64,000 bases of DNA, taken from positions 56,657 through 120,656 of the forward strand of contig JAAEMX010000001.1 in NCBI GenBank assembly GCA_024225035.1. The letters run 5' to 3'. The stretch comes from Lentisphaerota bacterium (GTDB lineage Bacteria; Verrucomicrobiota; Lentisphaeria; Victivallales; Victivallaceae). The notes under the pieces are model-generated. The model was not told the origin of the DNA. It ran no database searches and saw nothing but the letters and a program-made list of their open reading frames with translations. The translations under genes were made by a program, and so were the position numbers. Shown here piece after piece: positions 44,557 through 53,829 of the stretch (the stretch's first letter is position 1; each line of letters starts with the position of its first letter).

Positions 44557-45917
44557 AAAAGGACTTGATACATTCTTTAAAATTTTCTGAAGCTGGAGTA
44601 AGAGGTATTGTCGGTGAATCTTTTTCTCCGCTGTTAACTACCAATCTGGCTTCTGCTTTCGGGCAGTATGTTGGTGCCGGTCGTGTCATAGTTGGGCGTG
44701 ATACCAGACTGACTGGTGAGATGCTTGAGAATTCAGTGATTGCTGGCTTGCTGGCGGTTGGTTGTCAGCCCGTTATCCTTGGAATTGTTCCAACTCCAAC
44801 TGTACAAATGATGGTTGAGCGTTATAATGCCAGCGGTGGTATTGCTATTACTGCAAGTCACAATCCTGCTGAATGGAATGCATTGAAGTTTATTGGCCCG
44901 CGCGGTATGTTTCTTGATCCCGGTGAGTCGGAGGAACTTTTTGATATTTATACTCAAGGTGATCATAATTACTGTTCTGAACAGGATTTGCGTGATTTAA
45001 GACATGACGCCAATGCATTTGAATATCATATGCGACGAATATTTAAAGAGGTGGATGTAAAGGCCATTCGTGAACAGAAATTCAAAGTGGCAGTTGACTG
45101 CTGTAACGGTGTCGGAGCGCTTTATAGTAAACGTTTTCTTGAAGAGCTCGGCTGTGAAGTCATTACAGTTTTTGACGTTCTGGATAAAGGCTTCGAAAGG
45201 GAGCCGGAACCGATAGCAGATAATCTTGGTGCGCTATCGGAAGCTGTCAGTAAAAATAATTGTGCGGTAGGTTTTGCTCACGATCCGGATGGTGACCGCA
45301 TGGCTGTGATTGCTGATGATGGTAACCCGCTTGGAGTGCAGTATACCGTTTTATTGGCTGTTGATCACGTTTTGTCTGAAAATCCTGCTCCGGTTGCGGT
45401 AAACATTCAGACCACTAGAGCGGTTGAGGATATAGCTGAATCTTATGGTTGTCAGGTGTATTATTCCAAGGTTGGCGAAATCAATGTTGTTGATAAAATG
45501 ATTGAATGTGGAGCAGAAATTGGTGGGGAGGGTAACAGTGGTGGAGTTATCTGGCGACGAATTCACCCCGGTCGTGACAGTTATGTTGCGATGGCACTGG
45601 TTTTAGAAATGCTTGCTTTGTCTGGCGAAAAACTCACTGAAATACGTGAAAGTTTGCCTGGTTACTGTAATCTTTCACGCAAATATTCATGTTCTGCTTA
45701 CCGGGCACGTGAAGCTGTTTTGCATCTGGCTGAAAAGTACAAGGATTACAAAATTTATCGACTTGATGGATTGCGTATTGATTTGCCTGCGGGCTGGGTG
45801 TTAATACGGCCTTCAAACACGGAGCCCGTATTGCGATTGAATGTGGAGGCTGCCGACCCTGACGAGGCTGCAATTTTAATGGATAAATTTTCTGAAGAAA
45901 TTCAGAGTTTAATATAG
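44553..45917 (+). CDS. Phosphoglucosamine/phosphomannomutase-family enzyme (active)
   Basis: The 454-residue alpha-D-phosphohexomutase has all motifs present: TASHNPAEWNA with the phosphoserine at S102, the metal loop DPDGDRMAV, the sugar loop GGEGNSGGVIWRRIHPGRD and the phosphate site RPSNTEPVLRL. The GGEGN-GGVI type of sugar loop resembles archaeal-type phosphoglucosamine mutases rather than E. coli GlmM (GGEQSGH). It probably makes glucosamine-1-phosphate or another hexose-1-phosphate for the envelope. Start overlaps the stop of the inactive paralog by ATGA; a HAD phosphatase gene follows after 17 bp. Confidence 0.88.
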   Translation: MKKDLIHSLKFSEAGVRGIVGESFSPLLTTNLASAFGQYVGAGRVIVGRDTRLTGEMLENSVIAGLLAVGCQPVILGIVPTPTVQMMVERYNASGGIAITASHNPAEWNALKFIGPRGMFLDPGESEELFDIYTQGDHNYCSEQDLRDLRHDANAFEYHMRRIFKEVDVKAIREQKFKVAVDCCNGVGALYSKRFLEELGCEVITVFDVLDKGFEREPEPIADNLGALSEAVSKNNCAVGFAHDPDGDRMAVIADDGNPLGVQYTVLLAVDHVLSENPAPVAVNIQTTRAVEDIAESYGCQVYYSKVGEINVVDKMIECGAEIGGEGNSGGVIWRRIHPGRDSYVAMALVLEMLALSGEKLTEIRESLPGYCNLSRKYSCSAYRAREAVLHLAEKYKDYKIYRLDGLRIDLPAGWVLIRPSNTEPVLRLNVEAADPDEAAILMDKFSEEIQSLI

Positions 45918-45934
45918 CTATAGAAAGGAAAGAA

Positions 45935-46594
45935 ATGAGAGAGCCGAAAATCTATTTTTTTGATATGGATCATACTTTGATCAATAATGATTGTGACATG
46001 TCATGGAAAGAGTTTGTTGTTGCTGAAAAATTAGCTGGCCCGGAAGCGCTTAAAGATGCTGATTACTTTTATGAGCGTTATGTTGAAGGCACTTTGCCGG
46101 TTGAAGAGTTCATGAAATTTCAGTTGAACGAATTTATTGGGCATACTGAACAGGAAATGCTCGAGCTATCCGAAAAGCACTTCCAGGACTTTGTCATTGG
46201 CAAGATATATAAAGACGCTGTCAAGGAAGTTGAGGCCTGCAAAGGTAAAAATATTCCGATAGTGCTGCTCAGTGCAACTAATCGGATTATAGCTGCTCCA
46301 GTTGCTAAGTACTTCGGGTTTGATTCAATTGTTGCCGTTGACCTGGAAAAGAAGGAAGACTGTTTTACAGGTTATATCAAAGGCGTTTACACCATGGGTG
46401 AGGGAAAAGTGCAGGCAGCAGCAGAATATTGCGATAAGCATGGCTTCAAGCTTGAAGATGCTGCCTATTATGGTGACAGCGTAAATGATGTAAATATTCT
46501 TTCGGCGGTTGGATTCCCTTATGTTGTAAATCCTGTTCCGGCCTTAAGAGAAGCCGCAGATAATAACAACTGGCCTATTTTAAGCTTCAAGTAA
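45935..46594 (+). CDS. HAD-IB family phosphatase (SerB-like)
   Basis: The 219-residue HAD hydrolase has motif I FFDMDHTLINND with D10 and D12, motif II LLSATNRIIAAPVAKYFGFD, the Lys of motif III near GKVQAAAEY, and motif IV YYGDSVNDVNIL. The order and the HAD-IB signature resemble phosphoserine phosphatase and histidinol-phosphatase-like proteins. The substrate is not decidable. It is in an operon with the two phosphohexomutase-type genes, so a sugar phosphate is possible. Confidence 0.85.
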   Translation: MREPKIYFFDMDHTLINNDCDMSWKEFVVAEKLAGPEALKDADYFYERYVEGTLPVEEFMKFQLNEFIGHTEQEMLELSEKHFQDFVIGKIYKDAVKEVEACKGKNIPIVLLSATNRIIAAPVAKYFGFDSIVAVDLEKKEDCFTGYIKGVYTMGEGKVQAAAEYCDKHGFKLEDAAYYGDSVNDVNILSAVGFPYVVNPVPALREAADNNNWPILSFK

Positions 46595-46913
46595 GCTTGG
46601 ATTCCACCTGACTTTACAGTTTGCTATTGTATTAAGATATCGCAATTTGTAAAGATTGGGTTGGTAATATTTTATTAATTTTTATATATGCTTTCTTTTT
46701 TCGTTATTAGTATACGATCTTTTTTATTTCTGACTTGTTTTGTATAGATTTACATCTATTTTCTTGCATAGCAAAAACTTCTCGATTTTTATCTTGATAA
46801 AATCCACCGGATTTTACAGGCTCACTTCTTTGTTTTCTAACGTCAATTTTATTAGTGAAATTCATTTATTATCTATTAGTAATAATAACTATTTAGATTT
46901 ATGAGGGGTAATT
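46595..46913. other. AT-rich intergenic region, nothing recognised
   Basis: About 320 bp, strongly AT-rich, between the HAD gene and the AT-rich effector-like gene. I see no RNA gene or convincing terminator. Promoters for the downstream gene may lie here, but the composition gives many chance TATAAT-like matches. Confidence 0.3.
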
Positions 46914-48170
46914 ATGTCAGCCTGGCCTTCCGAAATAATCATGGACAAGCCGTGTCCGATTTGTAATGAAGTTCGCATTCCCACTGTTTGCCGCAATTGT
47001 GGAGAAGTCGTGTGCATATACTGTTGTACACATAAAAGACCATACATATCAGTTTTAGAAAATACGCCGTTTCATAAAATGTACGATCCTAAGCATAAAT
47101 TTGTGCCTGTTTGTGACCAATGTGTTAATTCACCTCACGTTCTGTATCACGACATTGACTTTTCTGAGGAAGAGCCACATGTAATAAAACTGGGAGACAT
47201 GGCCAGAGAATCAATTGTTCAAGCCAATGATCATTTTAGGCAATCTTCTTCAAAAATGTATCGCTTTGGTGATTATAATATGGCTTTTCATTCAAATGAA
47301 CAGCAGATTACCTCTCATAGAAAAAAGGTTCATAACATAATGCGGAAACCTGAGCTATTGGGTGGGAAAGCACTTGATAAGAGTGATCCCATGAAAGAGA
47401 TTGAGAGTATGGTTCAGAATTCATTGAAATACTCAGTTGCAAATTGTTCTGAAATGGCCTCTTTCTGTTATCTACTTCTTCATCATTACGCAAAACTTGG
47501 ATTGATTAAGTTTAAAGATATGGGCATTTTTAAATTACCTCATGCTGACCATGTTTTCCTTATAATTGTGCCTTTAGGAGAAGAGCTGCTTCCATGGAAA
47601 TTTAAAAGTACTTATGCAAAGATAAAAAGTTCAAAAGCTCTTGTATGTGATCCCTGGGTTAAATCATTTTTTTACTTAAAAGACTATCACAAAATCATTG
47701 GAAATCACTTTATATCATTGGTAAAAAACTTTGCATATTCAAGTTTGAAAAAATATAAATTATCGACAAGCTTTGATCTAGAACGATGCCTGCTTATTAA
47801 CAATGGAGTCGAAGAGCTACTCGACTTGGTTAAATCATGCAAAGAAGCAATGAGTTATTTTATTTTCAATAAGAGTGACAAGAAAGATAATTTTGAAAAG
47901 TTAATAGAATATATACAAAAGAAAAAGGCGATAAGCTATCAGGATTATAGTTACGTTTTAAGGAAGGTCATATCTACTGCCTTGGAAAACAGAAACTCTT
48001 TACGTAATAAGCCCGGATCAAGTAGCGAGTGCCTCAAAAAAATCAATTTTTATCCGCAAATGAAAAATGTTATAGGGAAACAGCTTGGCATGAACCTAAA
48101 TGGGGGACAACTTGATTATAAATCTATGGTGAAGTACTCAGAAATAAATAATAATGAAATTACGGTTTAG
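46914..48170 (+). CDS. Zinc-finger plus papain-like cysteine protease/deamidase domain, candidate effector
   Basis: The 418-residue protein, AT-rich compared with neighbours, combines two parts. At the N-terminus a cysteine-rich cross-brace-like zinc finger (C14, C17, C26, C29, C34, C37, C38, C67, C70) resembles RING/FYVE-type fingers. In the centre a papain-like triad order is visible: VANCSEMASFCYLLLHHY with C178 at a helix start, LPHADHVFLIIVPL with H213 on a strand, and ALVCDPWVKS with D246. That C-H-D layout with NCxEMA, DHVF and CDPW is known from toxin and effector papain-fold domains. The C-terminal 150 residues are helical and unassigned. No signal peptide. GAGGGG precedes the ATG. 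Confidence 0.6.
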   Translation: MSAWPSEIIMDKPCPICNEVRIPTVCRNCGEVVCIYCCTHKRPYISVLENTPFHKMYDPKHKFVPVCDQCVNSPHVLYHDIDFSEEEPHVIKLGDMARESIVQANDHFRQSSSKMYRFGDYNMAFHSNEQQITSHRKKVHNIMRKPELLGGKALDKSDPMKEIESMVQNSLKYSVANCSEMASFCYLLLHHYAKLGLIKFKDMGIFKLPHADHVFLIIVPLGEELLPWKFKSTYAKIKSSKALVCDPWVKSFFYLKDYHKIIGNHFISLVKNFAYSSLKKYKLSTSFDLERCLLINNGVEELLDLVKSCKEAMSYFIFNKSDKKDNFEKLIEYIQKKKAISYQDYSYVLRKVISTALENRNSLRNKPGSSSECLKKINFYPQMKNVIGKQLGMNLNGGQLDYKSMVKYSEINNNEITV

Positions 48171-48217
48171 TGAATCACTTTCGTATATGGCAAAAGCTGA
48201 AAATAATTTTGTTGTTG

Positions 48218-48247
48218 TTGCTTGTTATGTAGTATTGATGGTATAAT
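48218..48247 (+). promoter_or_regulatory. Possible sigma-70-like promoter before the DUF2339 gene
   Basis: TTGCTT (48218-48223), an 18-bp spacer, then TATAAT (48242-48247), about 40 nt before the ATG at 48289. Confidence 0.4.
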
Positions 48248-48288
48248 TTAAGGAATTACATAATCTGCATAGTATTGGGGGGTACCTT

Positions 48289-50883
48289 ATGGAAGTTTTG
48301 GTTGTTTTGTTTGTATTAGCGCTACTCAGCATTCCAATAGCTTTGATAGTACTTTTCGTGATAATAAATAATCGTCTGAGAAATCTTGAGTCCACATTTT
48401 GTACTTTCAGAAGAAGCCAGAAGGCTGCTTGGGAGGAAATGCGTCAGCTTATCTCTTCAAAAGAAAAGCCACCTTTTGAGCAAGATGGCAAGAAATCAAA
48501 AGCTGATACCGATACCCAAAAAGACAAAAAGAAGAAAAAGAAAAAAGAACAGCAAAAACAACTTGCAGCTGAAAGTGGAGCTGCTGTTTCATCTGCTGAA
48601 AGAATAGAAAAGATTGAACCACAAGCCAAACCATCTCCAGAACTTCTGATAAAAGAAGTTGAAATAATTAAAAAAACAGAAATAAAGCCAGAGCCTAAGG
48701 CTATTCCAAAGCTTCAACCTGTTCCCAAAGTAGAGATGACTCCGGTTCATCGGACTGAAATAAAAGATAAAAAGACACCTCCAGTTCAAAAGAAAACCGC
48801 TAGCGAGTTTGAGAAGAAAGCTCAGAGTATGCTGCATTCAATCTGGATGTGGTTTCTTGTCGGCGAAGATCATCGGCGTAAAGGGGTTTCCGCTGAATAT
48901 GCGGTAGCGACAACATGGCTGGTCAGGATGGGGATATTGATACTGCTGGCAGGTGGAGCGTTTTTCCTGAAGTACTCTATAGATCATGGCTTGATGCCTC
49001 CGGTTTTCCGTGTAGCCGGCAGTGTGATTGCTGCTCTTGGCATGTTGGTGGCAGGCATGAAGTTTTCGGGCTCAGGTAAAAAATACGATTTGATTGCGCG
49101 TGGTTCGCTTGGCGGTGGTATAGCATTGCTTTATTTCAGCACACATGCGGCTTCAAATATGTATAAGCTTCTGGATAGACCTGTGGCTTTCGGTATAATG
49201 ATTCTGATTACAATTGCAGCCTGGATCATTTCAGTGCGGCGTGATTCTCTCCTGGTAGCTGTTTTCGGGGTCATAGGTGGTACTATTACACCGGTTATAT
49301 TGAGTACCGGGGTAAAGAACTTACCGGGGCTTTATACCTATATGTTATTACTGGCTGTCGGTACGCTTGGCATATCACACTACCGTAATTGGAAGCTGCT
49401 TAATATATTGAGCTTTCTGTTTACATGGGGAATTTATTTACTTGCTTTAAACAAGTATTATCATGGGGCGGAAGATTATGCTGTTGCCATTACTTTTCTG
49501 TGTATATATTTTGTTGTTTTCTTCGGTCAGAGTATTATCTTTAACATCCGAAACTGTCAGCCTGTGACCTTGGTTGAGATGTTACTGATCCTCGCTAATA
49601 CATTGCTTTATTTTGCCATCGGCTGGGAAAAAACTTTAAGCATTTACCCAAGTGCCTACGGTGCTGCATTCAGCTTAGGTGCTGCAGTATTTTTTACTGC
49701 ATTTATTGTATACTTTTTATATCGCAAATATCATGATAAGGCTCTGCTACTGATTCTACTGGCCTTTGCAGGTTTTTCTATTACAGTATCAGTTCCGCTG
49801 CTATTGTCCGGTAAATGGATTACGGCATCATGGTCGGCGCTTGCTGTACTATTCTTATGGTTGGGCTTGCGCATAGGCAGCAGGTTTTTAGCACAAAGCT
49901 CTTATGTAATTTACGCTTTATCATTTTTCAGAATTATGTTGTTTGATCAAAGTTTTACCCGCCATACAACGGATTATTTCCTTGGTCTGCAAGATCGCTT
50001 TATTACCATTGGCGGTTTTCTGATTGCATTGGTCGCCGGCAGGTGGATTATGAAAAAATACGGAGATTTTAACGGTCTAATCTCTCAGGATAATGATGTT
50101 GCTTTAAAAGTTCCGAATAATTATGTAATCAAGCAGTTTTTCTGGGGAAGTGCTGTGCTTTTGTGTGCTTATCTTACCCTGGAAGCGGTTAGATTTTCCG
50201 GTGTGTATTACCTGCCTCTGCGTGAGCCTTTGGTAACATCTGTCTGGGCTGTTGCGCTGGTACTGTTGGCTGTATACTCTAAGAAGCAGAATTCAAGGTT
50301 GTTGGCGAACTTGGTTATGCTTGTTACCTTCTGTTTATTTCTAAGGCTTGGGGCTAATCTGAATATATGGAAATTTTCTACTTCAAAGTGGATTTACGAT
50401 TGCAGGCCGTTTTGGGGTTATACCTTTATGCGCGGCCTTGATTGTCTGCTTCTTCTTGGAGCGTTTTCATTTGGTTGGCTAAGTGTTAGGAAGCGTATTG
50501 AGCCTTGTTTGGGTAGATGTTTTGGTGGGTTTATTCTTGTGATTTTGTTTTTCTACCTGACTTTTGAAACAAGCAGTCTGTTATATCATTTTGTGCGTGG
50601 ATTCCGTGCTGGCGGAGTTTCAATCCTTTGGGGTGTGTTTGCTTTTGCAATGATCTTCTTCGGTATAACTAAGGGCAACAAGGAACTGCGTTACAGTGCC
50701 TTATTGCTGCTGCTTATAGATGTTTATAAGATTTTCTTCATAGACCTGAAACACTTGTCTCAATTGTATCGAATTATTGCATTTATAGTGCTCGGTCTGG
50801 TTCTTATCGCCGGTGCCTTTATTTATATCCGCTTCAGAGCGCATTTTGAAACCGGTTCTGAGGACAAAAAATTAAAAGGATGA
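48289..50883 (+). CDS. DUF2339 polytopic membrane protein
   Basis: The 864-residue protein has an N-terminal helix (about 5-27), a coiled-coil-like stretch, then a highly charged Lys/Pro/Glu-rich linker to about 185. More than twenty hydrophobic helices fill the rest. The core segment GVSAEYAVATTWLVRMGILILLAGGAFFLKY and the following helices are typical of the DUF2339 family of envelope proteins of unknown function. GGGGGG precedes the ATG. It overlaps the DUF3999 gene by ATGA; this pairing is common, so the two probably act together. Confidence 0.82.
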   Translation: MEVLVVLFVLALLSIPIALIVLFVIINNRLRNLESTFCTFRRSQKAAWEEMRQLISSKEKPPFEQDGKKSKADTDTQKDKKKKKKKEQQKQLAAESGAAVSSAERIEKIEPQAKPSPELLIKEVEIIKKTEIKPEPKAIPKLQPVPKVEMTPVHRTEIKDKKTPPVQKKTASEFEKKAQSMLHSIWMWFLVGEDHRRKGVSAEYAVATTWLVRMGILILLAGGAFFLKYSIDHGLMPPVFRVAGSVIAALGMLVAGMKFSGSGKKYDLIARGSLGGGIALLYFSTHAASNMYKLLDRPVAFGIMILITIAAWIISVRRDSLLVAVFGVIGGTITPVILSTGVKNLPGLYTYMLLLAVGTLGISHYRNWKLLNILSFLFTWGIYLLALNKYYHGAEDYAVAITFLCIYFVVFFGQSIIFNIRNCQPVTLVEMLLILANTLLYFAIGWEKTLSIYPSAYGAAFSLGAAVFFTAFIVYFLYRKYHDKALLLILLAFAGFSITVSVPLLLSGKWITASWSALAVLFLWLGLRIGSRFLAQSSYVIYALSFFRIMLFDQSFTRHTTDYFLGLQDRFITIGGFLIALVAGRWIMKKYGDFNGLISQDNDVALKVPNNYVIKQFFWGSAVLLCAYLTLEAVRFSGVYYLPLREPLVTSVWAVALVLLAVYSKKQNSRLLANLVMLVTFCLFLRLGANLNIWKFSTSKWIYDCRPFWGYTFMRGLDCLLLLGAFSFGWLSVRKRIEPCLGRCFGGFILVILFFYLTFETSSLLYHFVRGFRAGGVSILWGVFAFAMIFFGITKGNKELRYSALLLLLIDVYKIFFIDLKHLSQLYRIIAFIVLGLVLIAGAFIYIRFRAHFETGSEDKKLKG

Positions 50884-52286
50884 TACCGAATATGAGTAGA
50901 AAATTCAATATTATATTATCCCTGTTGGTTATGACCACCCTGAGCCTTTGTGCCGGTGATGACCTACGTAAATCTATGCCGGTAAGCTGCAAAGCTGAAT
51001 TAACTGCAAGAGCAGTCTCACATCCATTTTATGCAGCTGTATTTACCAGCGAGATGTACAAATTTTTGAATGATTCATACACTAATCTTCGGATTTATGA
51101 TAGCAAAGGACAACAGGTGCCTTACGTTGTGCGTCCGGTCATGAAGAATGCTTTGGTTACATCTTCAAAAACATATATTGCCAGGATAAAATCGCTTAGC
51201 CGTCTTGGTGATTCGAAAAGCATTATCGAACTGGTTGTTTCAGGGCCAAAACAAAAGAACAGAGAAGTTTTTATAGTCAAGCGGATTATGATAGATACTC
51301 CTCTGAAGAATTTTGAAAAAACAATTACTGTGTTTGGCAGCAATGATTGTAAATCATGGAAAACGTTAGTTGCTGAAGCTAAAATATATGATTATTCCAG
51401 CATCGTTAACTTGAGAAATACTGTTATAAACATTCCGGCTTCACAATGGGATTTTTACAAATTGAAAATAGTTAATTTTTCAGAAGTTAAAGCAATGCCT
51501 GGGTTTAATAGGCTAATCAAAAAAAACAGTTCTACCAATAACCAAAGCGTGGCAACTCAGAGTTTTTATAGACGAGTAGACTTTAAAGTAAGCAATATCA
51601 CGTTGGAAGCTCAAGCGTCCGTTGACAGGGTTGACAGGCGTCTTACTTCGTGGAAACCTGCTTTTGTTGATGCTCAGCAAAAAACAGGTAAAAGTGATGT
51701 TTTTGAAATCTATACTTCTCAAGAACCTTTGGTTGCGGTTAAGGTTAAAACGAATTCAGTGAACTTTGCCCGTTATTGCAAACTTGAGTATGTTGACGAA
51801 TCCGGAAAAAGTCATAATATATCTGGCAAAAAGATTTTTTCATATGACTTACCTGGCATAATACAGCATGATTTGACGCTGAGATTTAATGAGCAGCAAC
51901 ATGAACATTATCGTTTGATGATTGAGAATAAGGATAATTTACCACTTGAAAATATTTCATTTAAACTGGAAAGCAATAACTACCAGGCAGTTTTACTAGG
52001 AAAAGGTGTAAGCATGCCGTTACAGCTTTACTTCGGGGGAAAAAATATTCCTGCGCCTGATTACGATGTTGATGATATTCTGGCAAAAGTGAAGTCTCCT
52101 GAATTCACCAGGTTAAAACTTGACGCTGCTATTTCAAATACAAGCTTTGATCAGGCACTTGGTGGAAGCAAGAAGTATCGGAAGCTTATTATGTACGGTG
52201 CGTTTGGGGCCGTGGTGTTGGTTCTTGTAGTGATATTGGCTTTGAGCTTGAAAAAAGTAGAGTCAATCCCCTTGAAAGAAGATTGA
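50880..52286 (+). CDS. DUF3999-family exported protein
   Basis: The 468-residue protein has a signal peptide (ILSLLVMTTLSLCAGDD), a long extracytoplasmic beta-rich region (DSKGQQVPYVVRPV near 75-90; IYTSQEPLVAVKVKTN near 275-290) and a C-terminal membrane helix near 435-457 followed by a short basic tail. This resembles DUF3999 proteins, which are usually encoded next to DUF2339 genes as here. Start may instead be the ATG at 50892, which gives a tighter signal peptide. Function is unknown; an envelope complex with the DUF2339 partner is inferred. Confidence 0.7.
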   Translation: MIPNMSRKFNIILSLLVMTTLSLCAGDDLRKSMPVSCKAELTARAVSHPFYAAVFTSEMYKFLNDSYTNLRIYDSKGQQVPYVVRPVMKNALVTSSKTYIARIKSLSRLGDSKSIIELVVSGPKQKNREVFIVKRIMIDTPLKNFEKTITVFGSNDCKSWKTLVAEAKIYDYSSIVNLRNTVINIPASQWDFYKLKIVNFSEVKAMPGFNRLIKKNSSTNNQSVATQSFYRRVDFKVSNITLEAQASVDRVDRRLTSWKPAFVDAQQKTGKSDVFEIYTSQEPLVAVKVKTNSVNFARYCKLEYVDESGKSHNISGKKIFSYDLPGIIQHDLTLRFNEQQHEHYRLMIENKDNLPLENISFKLESNNYQAVLLGKGVSMPLQLYFGGKNIPAPDYDVDDILAKVKSPEFTRLKLDAAISNTSFDQALGGSKKYRKLIMYGAFGAVVLVLVVILALSLKKVESIPLKED

Positions 52287-52309
52287 CTCATACATAAATT
52301 ATTCAGCTT

Positions 52310-53569
52310 CTAGGAAGATGATTTTGAGCGGTTGAAGCGACGCTGAGGCCGTTGGGATTGTGATCCGGTTTTTTTATTTGAAGAAGGCCTTCTGGGTCTA
52401 TTGTTGCCGCCGCCTCTTCTGTTTTGCGAACCGGAGTTGGCTACTTTTACAAAAGATTTAACATTGCGGCGCTTTATATTCCATTTCAGGAATTTTTCAA
52501 TTCCGTCTAACAGTGGTTTTTCATCGCCTGAAACCAGTGAAATAGCAAGACCGTCAGAGCCGGCACGCCCAGTTCTTCCAATGCGGTGGACGTAGTCTTC
52601 CGGTACATTTGGCAATTCATAATTGACAACATGGGGGAGTTCGGCAATATCAATACCACGAGCAGCAATGTCTGTCGCGATCATAGCGGTTATTTGACCC
52701 GCTTTGAAGTCAGCCAGTACACGTGTGCGGGCTGACTGGGTTTTACCGCCGTGAATTGCAGAAGCGGAAATTCCATCTCTGGAGAGTTGCTTTGCCAGTT
52801 TGTCTGCACCCCATTTGGTGCGAGTGAAAACAAGTGCGCGTGTCCATTTTTCTTCACGAATTAAGTGAGAAAGCAGGTGGCGTTTCTGGCCTTTTTCAAT
52901 GATATGGACAACTTGTTTTACTTTTTCTGCAGTAGAGTTTTTCCGGTCAGCTTCAATTGTCACTGGTTCATGAAGAATTTGGTGACTGAGTTTTTTTACA
53001 GCTTTGGGGAATGTTGCAGAGAAAAGCAGGTTTTGACGTTTTTCAGGAAGCAGTTCGAGTACTTTGCGGATATCATGGATAAAACCCATATCCAGCATAC
53101 GGTCAGCTTCGTCCAGAATCAGAATTTCAATTTTAGACAGGTCAACAGTTTTTTGTCCAACGTGGTCAAGGAGGCGGCCCGGTGTGGCTACGAGAATATC
53201 TACTCCCTGACGCAGGCGGTTTATTTGAGGGTTAATACCAACACCACCAAAAACTGCTACTGAACGTGTCTTCAGGTCACTGCCGTAAGTTTTTACGCTG
53301 TCCTCAACCTGAGCAGCAAGTTCACGGGTAGGGGTAAGCACCAGAACACGCGGATGTCTTCCGTTGCGGGTTGATTCGTGCAGCAACTGCAGTACCGGCA
53401 AGGTAAATGCTGCGGTTTTTCCGGTGCCGGTCTGAGCACTGCCCAGCACGTCACGTTTTTCCAGAATAACCGGAATAGATTTTTCCTGAATAGGCGTGGG
53501 CTCTTCATAGCCCTGAGCTTCTATCGAACTCAGAAGTTCAGGAATTAAGCCTAACTCTTTAAAGGTCAT
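52310..53569 (-). CDS. DEAD-box RNA helicase (RhlE-like)
   Basis: The 419-residue ATP-dependent RNA helicase has complete motifs: Q motif ([12 protein letters not shown]), Walker A AQTGTGKT at 45-52, [40 protein letters not shown] and [10 protein letters not shown]. The C-terminal tail after about 365 is short, basic and rich in Arg, Asn and Ser, as in RhlE. It is expected to help ribosome assembly and RNA decay. Convergent with the DUF3999 gene, with no visible terminator between them. Confidence 0.93.
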   Translation of the reverse strand: MTFKELGLIPELLSSIEAQGYEEPTPIQEKSIPVILEKRDVLGSAQTGTGKTAAFTLPVLQLLHESTRNGRHPRVLVLTPTRELAAQVEDSVKTYGSDLKTRSVAVFGGVGINPQINRLRQGVDILVATPGRLLDHVGQKTVDLSKIEILILDEADRMLDMGFIHDIRKVLELLPEKRQNLLFSATFPKAVKKLSHQILHEPVTIEADRKNSTAEKVKQVVHIIEKGQKRHLLSHLIREEKWTRALVFTRTKWGADKLAKQLSRDGISASAIHGGKTQSARTRVLADFKAGQITAMIATDIAARGIDIAELPHVVNYELPNVPEDYVHRIGRTGRAGSDGLAISLVSGDEKPLLDGIEKFLKWNIKRRNVKSFVKVANSGSQNRRGGGNNRPRRPSSNKKTGSQSQRPQRRFNRSKSSS

Positions 53570-53762
53570 GTCAATTAAGTTCCTTGTACAAGTATCAAAA
53601 TAGCAATCTTGGGATCGTATATTATTACTCTTATTAATGTTTAGTTTTGTAAATCTTTAAAAATCAAATGCTTAATATAGCATGTATGTATGAGATTGCT
53701 ATTCTAAAATCGAAAATAACTGATAATGAATACTACCAGGCTTGATTGTTAGCACTCAGCGT

Positions 53763-53802
53763 AAAAAAATAGCCGCATCCTCCAAGTGAAAGAAAATGCG
53801 GC
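53763..53802 (-). terminator. Intrinsic terminator of the vgrG operon
   Basis: On the - strand GCCGCAT (53802-53796) and ATGCGGC (53778-53772) form a 7-bp stem with a 17-nt loop, followed by TA and seven T. It lies about 30 bp after the stop of the DUF6931-like gene. Confidence 0.8.
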
Positions 53803-53829
53803 ATAAAGAGCTTCTTAAAAAAAGTAAAA

